Origin: DATMAM01 sp035559995
Lineage (GTDB): Bacteria > Desulfobacterota > Binatia > UBA9968
Length of the DNA: 64,000 nucleotides
Direction: 5' to 3'
Assembly (NCBI GenBank): GCA_035559995.1
Contig: DATMAM010000033.1
Span: 140,232 to 204,231 of the forward strand
Part shown: piece after piece, positions 23,634-32,245 of the stretch
Layout of the letters: the number at the start of each line of letters is the position of its first letter
Position numbering within the stretch: the stretch's first letter is position 1
Made by a program: the position numbers and the translations under genes
Notes under the pieces: generated by a model
Seen by the model: only the letters and a program-made list of their open reading frames with translations
Databases searched by the model: none
Told to the model about the DNA's origin: nothing

Positions 23634-24740
23634 ATGGCACAGAAGCAAGCGAAGAAAAGCGGCATTGTCGAAAAGAAGCTCGTCGGAATCGCGGACGTGG
23701 TCATCGCGGCCGCCGAGCGCGGCAAGGACCCCACGCTGGCGATTCCGGTCCGGAGCCTGGCCAACGTCACCTTCGACCAGAAAAGAGGCATGATCGAGAT
23801 GGGGCGGCGCAAGCAAGCGCGGTCGTTTTTTAACGTGGGCATGGCGAAGAAGTTCATGCAGACGGTGCTTGTCGCGGACGCGCTCGCCGAGCTACAGCGC
23901 TCGAATCTCACGACCTCTCTCCGCGAGATCTACTACCGGACCAAACACACGATTAAGAACTCGCACGAAAACACGTTCGACGGCCAGAACGAATCGGATC
24001 CGCTGATCGAAGACCTCGAGGTGACGCTTCAAGCGCTGCGTGAGGAACTGCACGTGCGCGCCGAGAACGCCGGCACCGTCGTGGGACCGCTGGTCCTGAT
24101 CGACGACGGCGATCGGGTGGACTGCACGCGGCTGGGGAAGGGCGGCTACTCGGTGCCGTCGATCGTCGAGCCGGAGTACATTCAGATCGCCCGCTGCACG
24201 GCGGATTTCGTGCTTCTCGTCGAGAAGGGAACCCAGTGGAACCGCCTCTCGGAAGATAAATTCTGGCGCCGGTACAACTGCGTGCTCCTGACCGGAAACG
24301 GCCAGCCGCCGCGCGGCGTGAGGCGCCTGGCGCGCCGGCTCCATGAAGAGCACAATCTTCCGGTGTATGTGCTGGTGGACAACGATCCGTGGGGCTACTA
24401 CATCTATTCGGTCGTCAAACAGGGTTCGATCAACCTCGCCTTCGAAAGCCAGCGCATGGCCATTCCCAAGGCCAAGTTCATCGGCTTTTCCAGCGCGGAT
24501 CCGGACCGCTACGGGCTGCCGCGAAACGTCGGCATCAAGCTGAACGACAAAGACGTCACGCGCGCGCGCGAACTCCTGAAATACCGCTGGTTTCAGAAAA
24601 AAGAATGGCAGGAGGAGATCAAACGCATGCTCGCCAGCGGTCTCAAATACGAGCTGGACGCGCTCGCGAACAAAGACTTTCAGTATCTGACGAAGAACTA
24701 TCTTCCCAGAAAGCTCAAAGAGAAAGACTGGTTGGATTAG
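23634..24740 (+). CDS. top6A: DNA topoisomerase VI subunit A (Spo11-type)
   Basis: The 368-residue catalytic subunit. The 5Y-CAP/winged-helix domain carries the tyrosine motif SLREIYYRTKH; Tyr101, second of the pair, is the likely nucleophile. The Toprim domain has Glu197 in LLVEKGT and the DND motif in VLVDNDPWGYYIYS (Asp249, Asp251), which bind Mg2+. This is normal length for the family, with all catalytic residues present. It starts 40 bases after top6B, so the subunits are co-expressed in stoichiometric order. No meiotic-type or phage context is present. Confidence 0.93.
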   Translation: MAQKQAKKSGIVEKKLVGIADVVIAAAERGKDPTLAIPVRSLANVTFDQKRGMIEMGRRKQARSFFNVGMAKKFMQTVLVADALAELQRSNLTTSLREIYYRTKHTIKNSHENTFDGQNESDPLIEDLEVTLQALREELHVRAENAGTVVGPLVLIDDGDRVDCTRLGKGGYSVPSIVEPEYIQIARCTADFVLLVEKGTQWNRLSEDKFWRRYNCVLLTGNGQPPRGVRRLARRLHEEHNLPVYVLVDNDPWGYYIYSVVKQGSINLAFESQRMAIPKAKFIGFSSADPDRYGLPRNVGIKLNDKDVTRARELLKYRWFQKKEWQEEIKRMLASGLKYELDALANKDFQYLTKNYLPRKLKEKDWLD

Positions 24741-24777
24741 GCGGCGGCTTTTCCCGGCGTTGAGGGCCCGAAAATCT

Positions 24778-24802
24778 CGGCGCTCGGCTAGTCGCCGTTT
24801 TT
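24778..24802 (+). terminator. Terminator of the top6B-top6A transcript
   Basis: CGGCG (24778-24782) pairs with CGCCG (24793-24797) and is followed by T5. It overlaps the 3' end of the converging zinc-ribbon gene. Confidence 0.45.
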
Positions 24803-24967
24803 GTCAGGCGCTTCTTTGTTCTGCTCGCCCGCCAGCTGTTGCAGGCGTCGAAGGGCGCGCGCCCGGCACTGGCAGCATGCGAGGTTGGAGAGAGAAACCT
24901 CGCGGCAGCGCCGGCACTTCGGGTGACCGCAGATGACGCACTTACGATCGAGATCGTTCAGAATCAT
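24788..24967 (-). CDS. Small cysteine-rich (zinc-ribbon-like) protein
   Basis: About 59 residues. The core CVICGHPKCRRCREV and the following ACCQCRA give four CxxC-type pairs or near-pairs (CVIC, CRRC, CCQC), suggesting one or two structural zinc ions. The tail is Glu/Asn/Lys-rich. I do not recognise the family. The start is uncertain: ATG at 24967 is used, but an in-frame GTG at 25012 would add 15 residues. It converges with top6A and could be a partner, but nothing in the sequence proves this. Confidence 0.55.
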   Translation of the reverse strand: MILNDLDRKCVICGHPKCRRCREVSLSNLACCQCRARALRRLQQLAGEQNKEAPDKNGD

Positions 24968-25067
24968 AAATCCGCGCCTCGCGAGGCGCGCCCCTTTGCC
25001 CAGCACTTCCACCGGAGGCGGTCAATCGCAGGCGTGAATTCCGTCGTCAATCAGGACAGAAACAGCT

Positions 25068-25652
25068 TCAGGGCTCGGGACTCGTCAGCGTGCTCGGGAT
25101 ACGATCGGCTCGCCGGAGATACATCTTCACGAACAAGCCGTAAAAGAACGAGCACTGAAAATATTCCTGCCTGTAATTGCTTTGATCGGACCGGTACCGG
25201 AGACTCAGGAACTGGTCGCGTCTAAAAATTCCCAGCAGAGGGACTCTCTTCAACTCGAGATAATGGCCGACGACTCTGAGAAGCTCAGCAACGCCGAAGT
25301 CGTCAGAGCTTCGGGTTGGGTTCCCGCGCCGGCGCGTAAACTCGCGCGCCAGGCGCGAGATTTCCGACGGGGTAAAACAAAACTCGATAGCGCCCGCCCT
25401 GTTGTCTTCGCCGCGGTAACGGGTGGCGCCCATAATCCAGGCGTGCCGCCTCATCAGCGAGCCGAGCCTGCGGTGGGCGAGGTGGGCGCTGACGAAATAG
25501 TTGTCGTCGAGGATGCGAACGTCGAACTCCTCGACGCCCAAGATCTCTAGCGCCTGACCCACGATGCGCAGTATGTTGGCGTAGCCTGGGTCCCGCAGCA
25601 GAGGAATGACCTTATGGGGTACTCGGTATCGACGGTTGGCGACAGGTTTCAA
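25068..25652 (-). CDS. Hypothetical protein, unknown family
   Basis: A 194-residue frame with a mixed alpha/beta composition: ANILRIVGQALEILGVEEFDV, DNYFVSAHLAHRRLG, GAIEFCFTPSEISRLAREFTRR, SLRYRSDQSNYRQEYF. There is no signal peptide or membrane segment. It begins with a TTG (25652) lacking a clear ribosome site, so the N-terminus is uncertain. Its base composition is lower in GC than the neighbours and it borders an AT-rich gap, which may indicate horizontally acquired DNA. Confidence 0.55.
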   Translation of the reverse strand: MKPVANRRYRVPHKVIPLLRDPGYANILRIVGQALEILGVEEFDVRILDDNYFVSAHLAHRRLGSLMRRHAWIMGATRYRGEDNRAGAIEFCFTPSEISRLAREFTRRRGNPTRSSDDFGVAELLRVVGHYLELKRVPLLGIFRRDQFLSLRYRSDQSNYRQEYFQCSFFYGLFVKMYLRRADRIPSTLTSPEP

Positions 25653-26218
25653 GAGAATGCCTGAAGGGCGAATTTTTATAGCAATCTATATGCCGGTGCC
25701 AAGTGGCTGATATTTAAAGAAAAAAATCATGCTCTTCAGAGGGGGAGTGTTAAAATACTTGTCATTGGTCCGGCGTAGAGCTTGCGGCGGAAAGGGTTAA
25801 TTATTTGATCTTGCGAGCAAAATTGCAGTTTTGGGACACTGTTAACTTTTTTAGCAGGCTGAAAAGGCCGGCGTGCCCAGCTTGTCCGTGGCTTAATTGC
25901 CGGAAACGGAGCGGTGCGGTGCAGCGAGAAAAATTGACTCCGTTTTAGCAGCCGTGATAGGGTCAGCGTGCCGCCGGAGCGCGCAATTTATTTAAACGAG
26001 TTCAGATAGTTTACTGTGTATCTTTCGATACATGTGAGGAAAACGGCGGCAGAGCGAGATAGCTTTGGGCCGGAAGCCGGGCTTGCGCCGTAAAAAAGTT
26101 TCGTGCTAGAGCCAATACCGCTACGACATTCAGCGTAGACCTCGATCGTGGCTCAGCTTAGAGTCAGGGCGCGGGCCGGGGGAGTAACCTCAATCAGGGA
26201 TTTGCTGAGGGAGGTCGT
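25653..26218. other. AT-rich intergenic region with an inverted repeat
   Basis: This 566-base stretch is visibly richer in A/T than the rest of the window and has no plausible gene. It separates the divergent hypothetical and Cmk2-BON genes. A TGTATC-TTTC-GATACA inverted repeat lies at 26017-26032. No tRNA, attachment repeat or transposon end was recognised. Confidence 0.55.
26017..26032. repeat. Short inverted repeat, possible operator
   Basis: TGTATC and GATACA flank TTTC. It is about 190 bases upstream of the Cmk2-BON gene within AT-rich DNA. Symmetry suggests a dimeric regulator site, but no regulator is known. Confidence 0.25.
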
Positions 26219-27037
26219 ATGGCGATCATCACGATTTCTCGAGGGGCATTTAGCGGCGGCCCTGAGGTCGCCGAGCGGGTGGCGGCAACCCTCGGGTATC
26301 GCTGCGTAAGCCGCGAGGTGCTTTCGGAGGCGAGCCAGCGCTACGGCATCCCGGAAGCCAAGTTTACCGAGGTCTTGGAAACCAAACCCCACTGGTGGGA
26401 GCGGTGGCTGGAGAGCCTAAGGCTATACCGAATCGTCTTGCAGGCGGCCATGTGCGAGGTCGCGCAAGGGGGCAACATGGTCTACCACGGCCACGCCGGG
26501 CACGAGCTGCTCCCGGGAATCCGTCACGTGCTGAAAGTTCAGCTGACCGCGCCGATCGAATATCGCATCCAACAGGTGCGCGAGCGCCAAAAGCTGACCG
26601 AAGAGGCGGCCAGGGTCTACATCGATCAGGTGGACAAGGCGCGGACGCGCCGGCTCCAAGCCGTTTTTGGCGCCGATTGGCGCGACCCCAGCCGCTACGA
26701 CCTCGTGCTCAACGTGGCGCGCATGTCGCTTGACACGGCCTCGCTGCTGATCGTTAAGGCGGTGCAGCAGCCGGAATTCCAGCCGACGCCGGAGTCGGAG
26801 CAAGCCTTTCAGGATCTGGCGCTCGCGGCCAGGGTGCAGGCCGCTTTGATCACCTCGCCGAAAACGCGGAATCTCAACGTCAACGTCAAGGCCGAGGAGG
26901 GTGAAGTCCGGATCTCCGGCATTCTGACGTATCCCGAGTTCGAGCAGGAAATCACGCAAATTGCGGAAGCGGTCCCCGGAGTAAAGAAGGTCGTGACCGC
27001 GTTCGAGTCGCCGCCGATCGAGTACATGTACCCGTGA
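26219..27037 (+). CDS. Cytidylate kinase-like protein fused to a C-terminal BON domain
   Basis: A 272-residue protein in two parts. Residues 1 to about 190 match the cytidylate kinase-like (Cmk2) family: ITISRGAFSGGPEVAERVA in the nucleotide loop position, HGHAGHELLPGIRHVLKVQL, and the lid-like RERQKLTEEAARVYIDQVDKAR. The P-loop lysine is absent, as is common in this family. Residues about 200-268 form a BON domain (RVQAALITSPKTRNLNVNV, GEVRISGIL, AEAVPGVKKVVTAF), usually a phospholipid- or ligand-binding module of exported proteins. There is no signal peptide. GAGGGAGGTCGT precedes the ATG. Confidence 0.8.
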   Translation: MAIITISRGAFSGGPEVAERVAATLGYRCVSREVLSEASQRYGIPEAKFTEVLETKPHWWERWLESLRLYRIVLQAAMCEVAQGGNMVYHGHAGHELLPGIRHVLKVQLTAPIEYRIQQVRERQKLTEEAARVYIDQVDKARTRRLQAVFGADWRDPSRYDLVLNVARMSLDTASLLIVKAVQQPEFQPTPESEQAFQDLALAARVQAALITSPKTRNLNVNVKAEEGEVRISGILTYPEFEQEITQIAEAVPGVKKVVTAFESPPIEYMYP

Positions 27038-27102
27038 CAGGATAGAGACAGAGCCCTGTAGTTTTCCGCGGCCGGCAATCCCGCAGACTCTCCCGGAAAA
27101 AA

Positions 27103-27594
27103 ATGATGGAAGCCGATCTTTCGTTCATGCTTGAGGCCTTGGAGCAGGCTCAGGAGGCCGCGCGCGCCGGGGAGATTCCCGTGGGCGCCGTCATCGTGAG
27201 AGGGGGCGCGGTGATCGCCAGGGGGAGAAACCGCCGCGAGGCGCTTCAGGACCCCACGGCGCACGCGGAGATGCTCGCGCTCAGGGAGGCCGCGCGCGGG
27301 CTAAACAGCTGGCGGCTTAACGAGTGCGCGCTCTACGTGACGTTGGAGCCGTGCATCATGTGCGTCGGCGCCATCTTGCAGGCGCGCATCCAGCGGCTTG
27401 TCTTCGGCCCTCCCGACCCCAAGGCCGGCGCCGTGATGTCGCTGTACAGGCTCTGTGAGGACGCGCGCTTGAACCATCGCGTCGAGGTCGTCGGTGGAGT
27501 TCTCGCGCAGGAATGCGGCGAAATTTTGGCAAATTTTTTCTCCGATTTGAGGCGAGCGAAGAAAACTCCCCGTCACTTGTCCAGCCAGACATAG
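27103..27594 (+). CDS. tadA: tRNA-specific adenosine-34 deaminase
   Basis: This 163-residue protein has the full cytidine-deaminase-like zinc site: TAHAEMLALREA (His54, catalytic Glu56) and LEPCIMCVGAI (Cys84, Cys87). The RAGEIPVGAVIV and GRNRREALQDPTAH segments are characteristic of TadA. It converts A34 to inosine in tRNA-Arg(ACG), allowing decoding of CGN codons, and is normally essential. Its last 22 bases overlap the end of the converging binding-protein gene. The start is one of two adjacent ATGs without a strong ribosome site. Confidence 0.92.
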   Translation: MMEADLSFMLEALEQAQEAARAGEIPVGAVIVRGGAVIARGRNRREALQDPTAHAEMLALREAARGLNSWRLNECALYVTLEPCIMCVGAILQARIQRLVFGPPDPKAGAVMSLYRLCEDARLNHRVEVVGGVLAQECGEILANFFSDLRRAKKTPRHLSSQT

Positions 27595-29132
27595 TTCATC
27601 CCGCCGCCCCACCAGCGAAAATCGCCTTCGTGATTGGTCGTGAAACCCTTGACAAAATCTCGCATCGCGAAAAAGCGCGGCGTAAAGCCGATAAGAATCT
27701 CGGGCACGTCGTCGTTGATTTTGGCGATGATTTTCTTGAGCAGCTGCCGGAGATTTTCCTCATCGTGCTCCGCTTGCGCCTCTTTTAGCCACGCGTCCAT
27801 CTGCCTGTCGCAGTAGCCGGTCTCGTTTTGATTGCGCCTTCGCGGATCGGGCTCGCAGACGTGAATCGGCAGATAGCTATCGACCGGGTCGGGACCCACG
27901 CTTCCCCCGCCGGCCAGCTTGAAGGCGTATCGGCCCTTGCGTCGCGCCTCGAAGGCGGCGCCCCGATCCATCATCCTGATTTGCACGTTCATGCCGATCC
28001 GCCTGAGCTGCGACTGGATGACGGCCGCTTCGACCTCAGCTTGCTCGCCCAGGTTGCCCATGATCTCGATCGGCTCGCCTTTGTAGCCCGCTTCTCTGAG
28101 GAGGTTGCGCGCGCGGCTCACATCATAGGCCGGCGCGGGAACGCCGTCGATGTACCACCTGTGTCCTTTGGGATATCTCTGATCGGAGACCTCGCCGAAA
28201 CCGAAGTAGGCTGCGTCGAGAATCTCCTTGCGATCGATAGCGTGCGCCACCGCGAGGCGAAGCTTTTTGTTGTCGAACGGGGGATCGACAACGTTAAACT
28301 CGATCGCCCGGCCCCCCGCGTAAGGCGCCGGCACGAAAGAGAGCCCTTTGAGCTTGCCTTGCGCGATTTCTTTCACCCATTCGTAAGGCGCGCGCTCGAT
28401 CATGTCGACGTCGCCGGCGCGGAGCGCGGTGAAGCGAACGGTGATGTCGTTGATCACGCGAAGAACGACCTGCTCCACCAGCGCTTTCTGCCCCCAATAG
28501 CCGTCAAACCTGGTCATCACGATCCGCTGTTGCGGCAGCCACTCGGTAAACTTGAACGGGCCGGTGCCCGGCGCGAACTTGCCGGGATTCCTGACGCCTT
28601 CTTCCAAGGAGCCCTTGGGAATCACCGAGAAGGCGGCGATGTCCGTGAGTAAATAGAGAAAGGCTGGGATCGGCCGTTTCAGATGCATCCGAAGCGTGTA
28701 CTTGTCCGCCGCCGTGACATTCTCGACGACGGCAAGCTCCTGATAACCGCGGGCGCCGTTCTTGGGATTCATCGTGTAGTCGATCGCGAATTTGACGTCG
28801 TCGGCGGTCATTTCCCGATCGTTATGGAATTTCACTCCCCGGCGCAGCCTGAAGGTGTAAAGACGCCTGTCCGGTGAAACTTCCCAGCTTTCGGCCAGAT
28901 TTGGCCGGAGGTTTCCCTGCAGGTCGATTCCCAACAGGGGCTCAAACATGAGTTCGCGAATCCTGGCCTGGGTGGAACTCGTGTCCACCAGCGGATTCAT
29001 TACGGTCATGTCTCTGCTGACGGCGAGCGTGACCGTGCCGCCGCGCTTGGGCGCGGAGGAAGCGGCGAGGAGGTCGGCAAGAGCTCCCAGGACAAAAGAG
29101 AGGCCGAGCGCAAAAACAGAGGCACGCTGCAT
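27573..29132 (-). CDS. ABC transporter substrate-binding protein, family 5 (peptide/nickel/opine type)
   Basis: A 519-residue exported protein with a signal peptide (QRASVFALGLSFVLGALADLLAA). The family opening PKRGGTVTLAVSRDMTVMNPL follows, then LAESWEVSPDRRLYTFRLRRGVKFHN, GTGPFKFTEWLPQQ and IEFNVVDPPFDNKKLRLAVAHAIDR. It is a paralogue of the protein at 34125, with very similar beginnings and ends. It is the last gene of a minus-strand Dpp-type transporter block. The ATG at 29132 has a GGGGGGA ribosome site 7 bases upstream. The ligand is unknown. Confidence 0.9.
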   Translation of the reverse strand: MQRASVFALGLSFVLGALADLLAASSAPKRGGTVTLAVSRDMTVMNPLVDTSSTQARIRELMFEPLLGIDLQGNLRPNLAESWEVSPDRRLYTFRLRRGVKFHNDREMTADDVKFAIDYTMNPKNGARGYQELAVVENVTAADKYTLRMHLKRPIPAFLYLLTDIAAFSVIPKGSLEEGVRNPGKFAPGTGPFKFTEWLPQQRIVMTRFDGYWGQKALVEQVVLRVINDITVRFTALRAGDVDMIERAPYEWVKEIAQGKLKGLSFVPAPYAGGRAIEFNVVDPPFDNKKLRLAVAHAIDRKEILDAAYFGFGEVSDQRYPKGHRWYIDGVPAPAYDVSRARNLLREAGYKGEPIEIMGNLGEQAEVEAAVIQSQLRRIGMNVQIRMMDRGAAFEARRKGRYAFKLAGGGSVGPDPVDSYLPIHVCEPDPRRRNQNETGYCDRQMDAWLKEAQAEHDEENLRQLLKKIIAKINDDVPEILIGFTPRFFAMRDFVKGFTTNHEGDFRWWGGGMNYVWLDK

Positions 29133-29167
29133 CACCAATCCCCCCCGGGCGCCGGTCCTGTCGGCCC

Positions 29168-30250
29168 CTATCGCTTGAGCATCTCTTTTAAAAGCAGGCG
29201 GACCTTCTCGCGCGTCTCGCGCTGGTAGGTCCAGTCGCCGCTGTCGACTTTATAAACGACGTTGGGACGCGGGATCGTTTCGGCCTGGACGAACGATTTG
29301 TCGATGTCGGTCCGCAGCGGGTTATCGAGCTGCGAGCGCGCGAGCGTTTCGACGCCTTCGCGCGAGGCCATCCAGTTGACGAAGACCTTGGCCGCGTTGG
29401 GGTGCGGCGCCTTGTTGACGAGCGCGATCTCACCCGGTCCGGAGGAGAGATAGCCCGGCGCGTCGGGAATATTGTTCAGTTGCGCCACCGGAAAGCCTTC
29501 CTTGGCGAGCCGCTCGAGCTCTTGGCTTTGCGCTCCGAGCGCGACCGGATGCGTGCCGCGGACCAGCCAGTCGGCCATCTGGCGGCGGTCGCGGCTCACA
29601 ACGACTTCCTGGTCGACGTAGAGCCGCTTCAAGAAATCCGCCCCGAACAGGACGTAAAAGTAGGCGGCACGCGAGTTGCCCGTGCCCGCAATCGTCGGGT
29701 CGTGAGTCGATATCTTGCCCTTCCATTTCGGATCGAGAAAGTATTTGACCGATTTTACGTCCTCGGGCCTGACGTGGCGCGTATTGATGTCGAACACGGC
29801 GACCACGTTGAGGAGGATGCGCAGAACGTACTGCTGCTCGGGATCGCTAAACCAGAGCTTGCCCTTCTCCCATTTCGAGAGGTCCAAAACTTCGGGGAGC
29901 ACAAGAGCGGGTTTTAGCGGATCGAGCATTTTGTCGTCGTAGATGACGGGATCGACACCTCCAAGCAGAGCGTCGATCGTGTAGAGTCCCGCTGCTCGCT
30001 CCGCCTGCAGCCGTGTGCGGATCTGGCCGGAGGTGCCGGCGATATATTCCACGGGGATGCCGTAGCGCGCGGTGAATCTTTCCGGGATCATTCGCCTGAC
30101 GTCGGGATCGGGATTTGCGGCGATGGTAACCTTGCCCTCCTTTTTCGCCGCCAAGAGAATCCGGTTCCACTCTTTCTCCCAGTCCTTGACCTGCGCCCCG
30201 GCGGGAAGCGCAAAGCTCAGGAAGACAACCAGTGCTATCCAAGCGCGCAT
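29168..30250 (-). CDS. ABC transporter substrate-binding protein, family 1
   Basis: A 360-residue periplasmic protein with a signal peptide (RAWIALVVFLSFALPAGAQ). The opening WEKEWNRILLAAKKEGKVTIA, VKSVKYFLDPKWKGKISTHD and the C-terminal APHPNAAKVFVNWMASREG signature follow. It is related to the proteins at 8164 and 20217. It lies between the DppF gene and a family-5 binding protein on the same strand, an unusual mixture, since family-1 proteins normally pair with other permease types. GGAGCCTACGTT precedes the ATG. Confidence 0.87.
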   Translation of the reverse strand: MRAWIALVVFLSFALPAGAQVKDWEKEWNRILLAAKKEGKVTIAANPDPDVRRMIPERFTARYGIPVEYIAGTSGQIRTRLQAERAAGLYTIDALLGGVDPVIYDDKMLDPLKPALVLPEVLDLSKWEKGKLWFSDPEQQYVLRILLNVVAVFDINTRHVRPEDVKSVKYFLDPKWKGKISTHDPTIAGTGNSRAAYFYVLFGADFLKRLYVDQEVVVSRDRRQMADWLVRGTHPVALGAQSQELERLAKEGFPVAQLNNIPDAPGYLSSGPGEIALVNKAPHPNAAKVFVNWMASREGVETLARSQLDNPLRTDIDKSFVQAETIPRPNVVYKVDSGDWTYQRETREKVRLLLKEMLKR

Positions 30251-30303
30251 AACGTAGGCTCCTTCGATGGCTTATAGGATTCGCCAGAGGATCGAGTCGT
30301 CCG

Positions 30304-31272
30304 TCATACTTCATGGCACGCGGCTAGGCGCGCGGGCTTTTTTTCTTCCAAAGGCGGCGCGACGGTCTTGCACTTGCCGACGCGGATCGGGCAGCGCGGC
30401 TCTAGCCGGCAGCCGGGCGGCGGATTCACGGGGAAACTGACTTCCCCTTTGAGCGGCGACTGGATGCTGTCGGTGAACGAACCCACCACGGGATTGGAGG
30501 CGAGCAGCGCCTTGGTGTAAGGGTGCAGCGGCGCCGTGAAAATATGCTCCGCGGACGCGATTTCCACAATCTTTCCCGCGTACATGACAGCGACCACGTC
30601 GGCGAGATAGCCGACGACGTTAAGGTCGTGCGAGATAAAGATCAGGCTCAGCTTGAGCTCGCGCTGAAGTTTCTTGAGAAGGTTCAGCACCTGAGCCTGA
30701 ACCGAGACGTCGAGCGAGGAGACCGGCTCGTCGGCGATGATGAGCTTCGGTTTGGCCGCGAGCGCGCGCGCGATGCCGATCCGCTGGCGCTGGCCGCCGC
30801 TGAACTCGTGCGGATAGCGGTAAAGCTGCTCGGGACGGAGCCCGACCAGCTCGAGCAGCTCGACCACCTGATCGAGCCGCTTCTGGCCTTTGAGGCCGTA
30901 AAAAAGCGTCAAAGGACGGCCGACGATATCGGCGACGCGCATTCTTGGATTCAGCGACGCGTAGGGATCCTGAAAGATCATCTGAATGTGCTTGCGCAGC
31001 TCTCGGACTTCTCTTTTCGGAAGGCTGAGAACCTCCCGTCCCTCGAAATAGACCTCGCCGGCGGTCGCGGGAACAAGCCGCGTGATCAGCCGCGCGGTCG
31101 TCGATTTCCCGCAGCCGCTCTCGCCGACGAGCCCGAAAGTCTTTCCTTCGGGAACGGTAAAAGAGACATCGTCAACGGCTTTGAGAATTTTGGCTCCGCT
31201 CAAGAGCCGGTGTAAAAAGCCGCCGCTGATGTCAAAGTGCTTGGTGAGGTTTTTAACTTCGAGCAACGCCAT
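30304..31272 (-). CDS. Dipeptide/oligopeptide-type ABC transporter ATP-binding protein (DppF/OppF)
   Basis: A 322-residue ATPase. Walker A is GLVGESGCGKSTTARL, the Q-loop is MIFQDPYASLNPRMRV, the signature is EFSGGQRQRIGIARAL, Walker B is LIIADEPVSSLD and the switch is FISHDLNVV. The C-terminal oligopeptide/dipeptide ABC extension has a cysteine pair region (PPGCRLEPRCPIRVGKC) that can hold an Fe-S cluster in this family. The ATG overlaps the stop of the preceding ATPase gene (TGATG), indicating translational coupling. Confidence 0.93.
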   Translation of the reverse strand: MALLEVKNLTKHFDISGGFLHRLLSGAKILKAVDDVSFTVPEGKTFGLVGESGCGKSTTARLITRLVPATAGEVYFEGREVLSLPKREVRELRKHIQMIFQDPYASLNPRMRVADIVGRPLTLFYGLKGQKRLDQVVELLELVGLRPEQLYRYPHEFSGGQRQRIGIARALAAKPKLIIADEPVSSLDVSVQAQVLNLLKKLQRELKLSLIFISHDLNVVGYLADVVAVMYAGKIVEIASAEHIFTAPLHPYTKALLASNPVVGSFTDSIQSPLKGEVSFPVNPPPGCRLEPRCPIRVGKCKTVAPPLEEKKPARLAACHEV

Positions 31273-32243
31273 CAGGCACCGGGAAAATAGCAGGCCGCGA
31301 GGGTCTCGCCGAGCTTGAGTTCGAGCCTGGGCGGGGCGGTCTTGCACAACTCTTTGGCTTTGGAGCAGCGCGGGTGAAACTTGCAGCCCGGCGGCGGCGC
31401 GAACAGGTCGCAAACGGTGCCGGGGATCGCGCGCAGCGATTCGTGCCGCCGCTCCGGGCGCGGGATGGCGTTGAGGAGCGCGATCGTGTAGGGGTGCTGC
31501 GGCCGCGCGAACAGGGCTTTCTTTTCGGCCAGCTCCGCGATCGAGCCCGCGTACATGACCCCGATCCGGTCGCAAAGCCGTCCCACGACGCCGAGGTTGT
31601 GCGAGATGAAGATCAGCGCCATCTTGAGCTTCTCTTGAAGTTCTTTGAGCAGCTCGAGAATCTGCGCCTGGATCGTGACGTCGAGCGCGGTGGTGGGTTC
31701 GTCGGCGATCAGAAGCTTCGGCTGGCAGGCGAGCGCCATCGCGATCATGACGCGCTGGCGCATGCCGCCGGAAAGCTCGTGCGGGTAACGATCCGCTATC
31801 GTCTTCGGCGACGGCAGCCTGACGAGGCTCAGCATATGCTCGGTGTAATCGCGCGCGACCTTCTTGGAGTGGCCCAAGTGAACGCGGTAGCATTCCGCGA
31901 TCTGCTCGCCGACGGTAAGCGACGGATTGAGCGATGTCATCGGCTCCTGAAAGATCATCGAAATCTTTCGGCCGCGGATCTTTTCCATCTCCCGCTCGCT
32001 CTTCTTGAGCAAGTCTTCCCCTTCGAACAGGATCTTGCCGCCGGCGATCTCTCCCGGAGGGGACGGGATCAGACGCAGGATCGCCAGCGATGTGACGGTC
32101 TTGCCGCAGCCGGTCTCGCCGACGATGCCGAACGTTTCGCTTTCCGCCAGGGAAAACGAGACATCCTGGACTGCGACCAAAGTCCCCCGCTTGAGGTGAA
32201 AATGGATGGTCAGGTCTTGGACCTCGAGAAGCGGGCTGGCCAC
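31272..32243 (-). CDS. Dipeptide/oligopeptide-type ABC transporter ATP-binding protein (DppD/OppD)
   Basis: A 323-residue ATPase: Walker A FGIVGETGCGKTVTSL, Q-loop ISMIFQEPMTSLNPSL, signature HELSGGMRQRVMIAMAL, Walker B LLIADEPTTALD, switch IFISHNLGVV. The C-terminal extension again carries a Cys-rich segment (PPPGCKFHPRCSKAKELC). It starts with GTG (32243) two bases after the permease stop, so translation is coupled. It forms the heterodimeric motor with the downstream DppF-type ATPase. Confidence 0.93.
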   Translation of the reverse strand: MASPLLEVQDLTIHFHLKRGTLVAVQDVSFSLAESETFGIVGETGCGKTVTSLAILRLIPSPPGEIAGGKILFEGEDLLKKSEREMEKIRGRKISMIFQEPMTSLNPSLTVGEQIAECYRVHLGHSKKVARDYTEHMLSLVRLPSPKTIADRYPHELSGGMRQRVMIAMALACQPKLLIADEPTTALDVTIQAQILELLKELQEKLKMALIFISHNLGVVGRLCDRIGVMYAGSIAELAEKKALFARPQHPYTIALLNAIPRPERRHESLRAIPGTVCDLFAPPPGCKFHPRCSKAKELCKTAPPRLELKLGETLAACYFPGA

Positions 32244-32245
32244 CG

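Noticed and set aside
21563..23911. A 782-codon open frame on the minus strand
   Set aside because: It lies antisense to top6B and top6A, whose motifs are unambiguous. Its product is low-complexity, Arg-rich and matches no family. Long antisense frames are expected in GC-rich genes.
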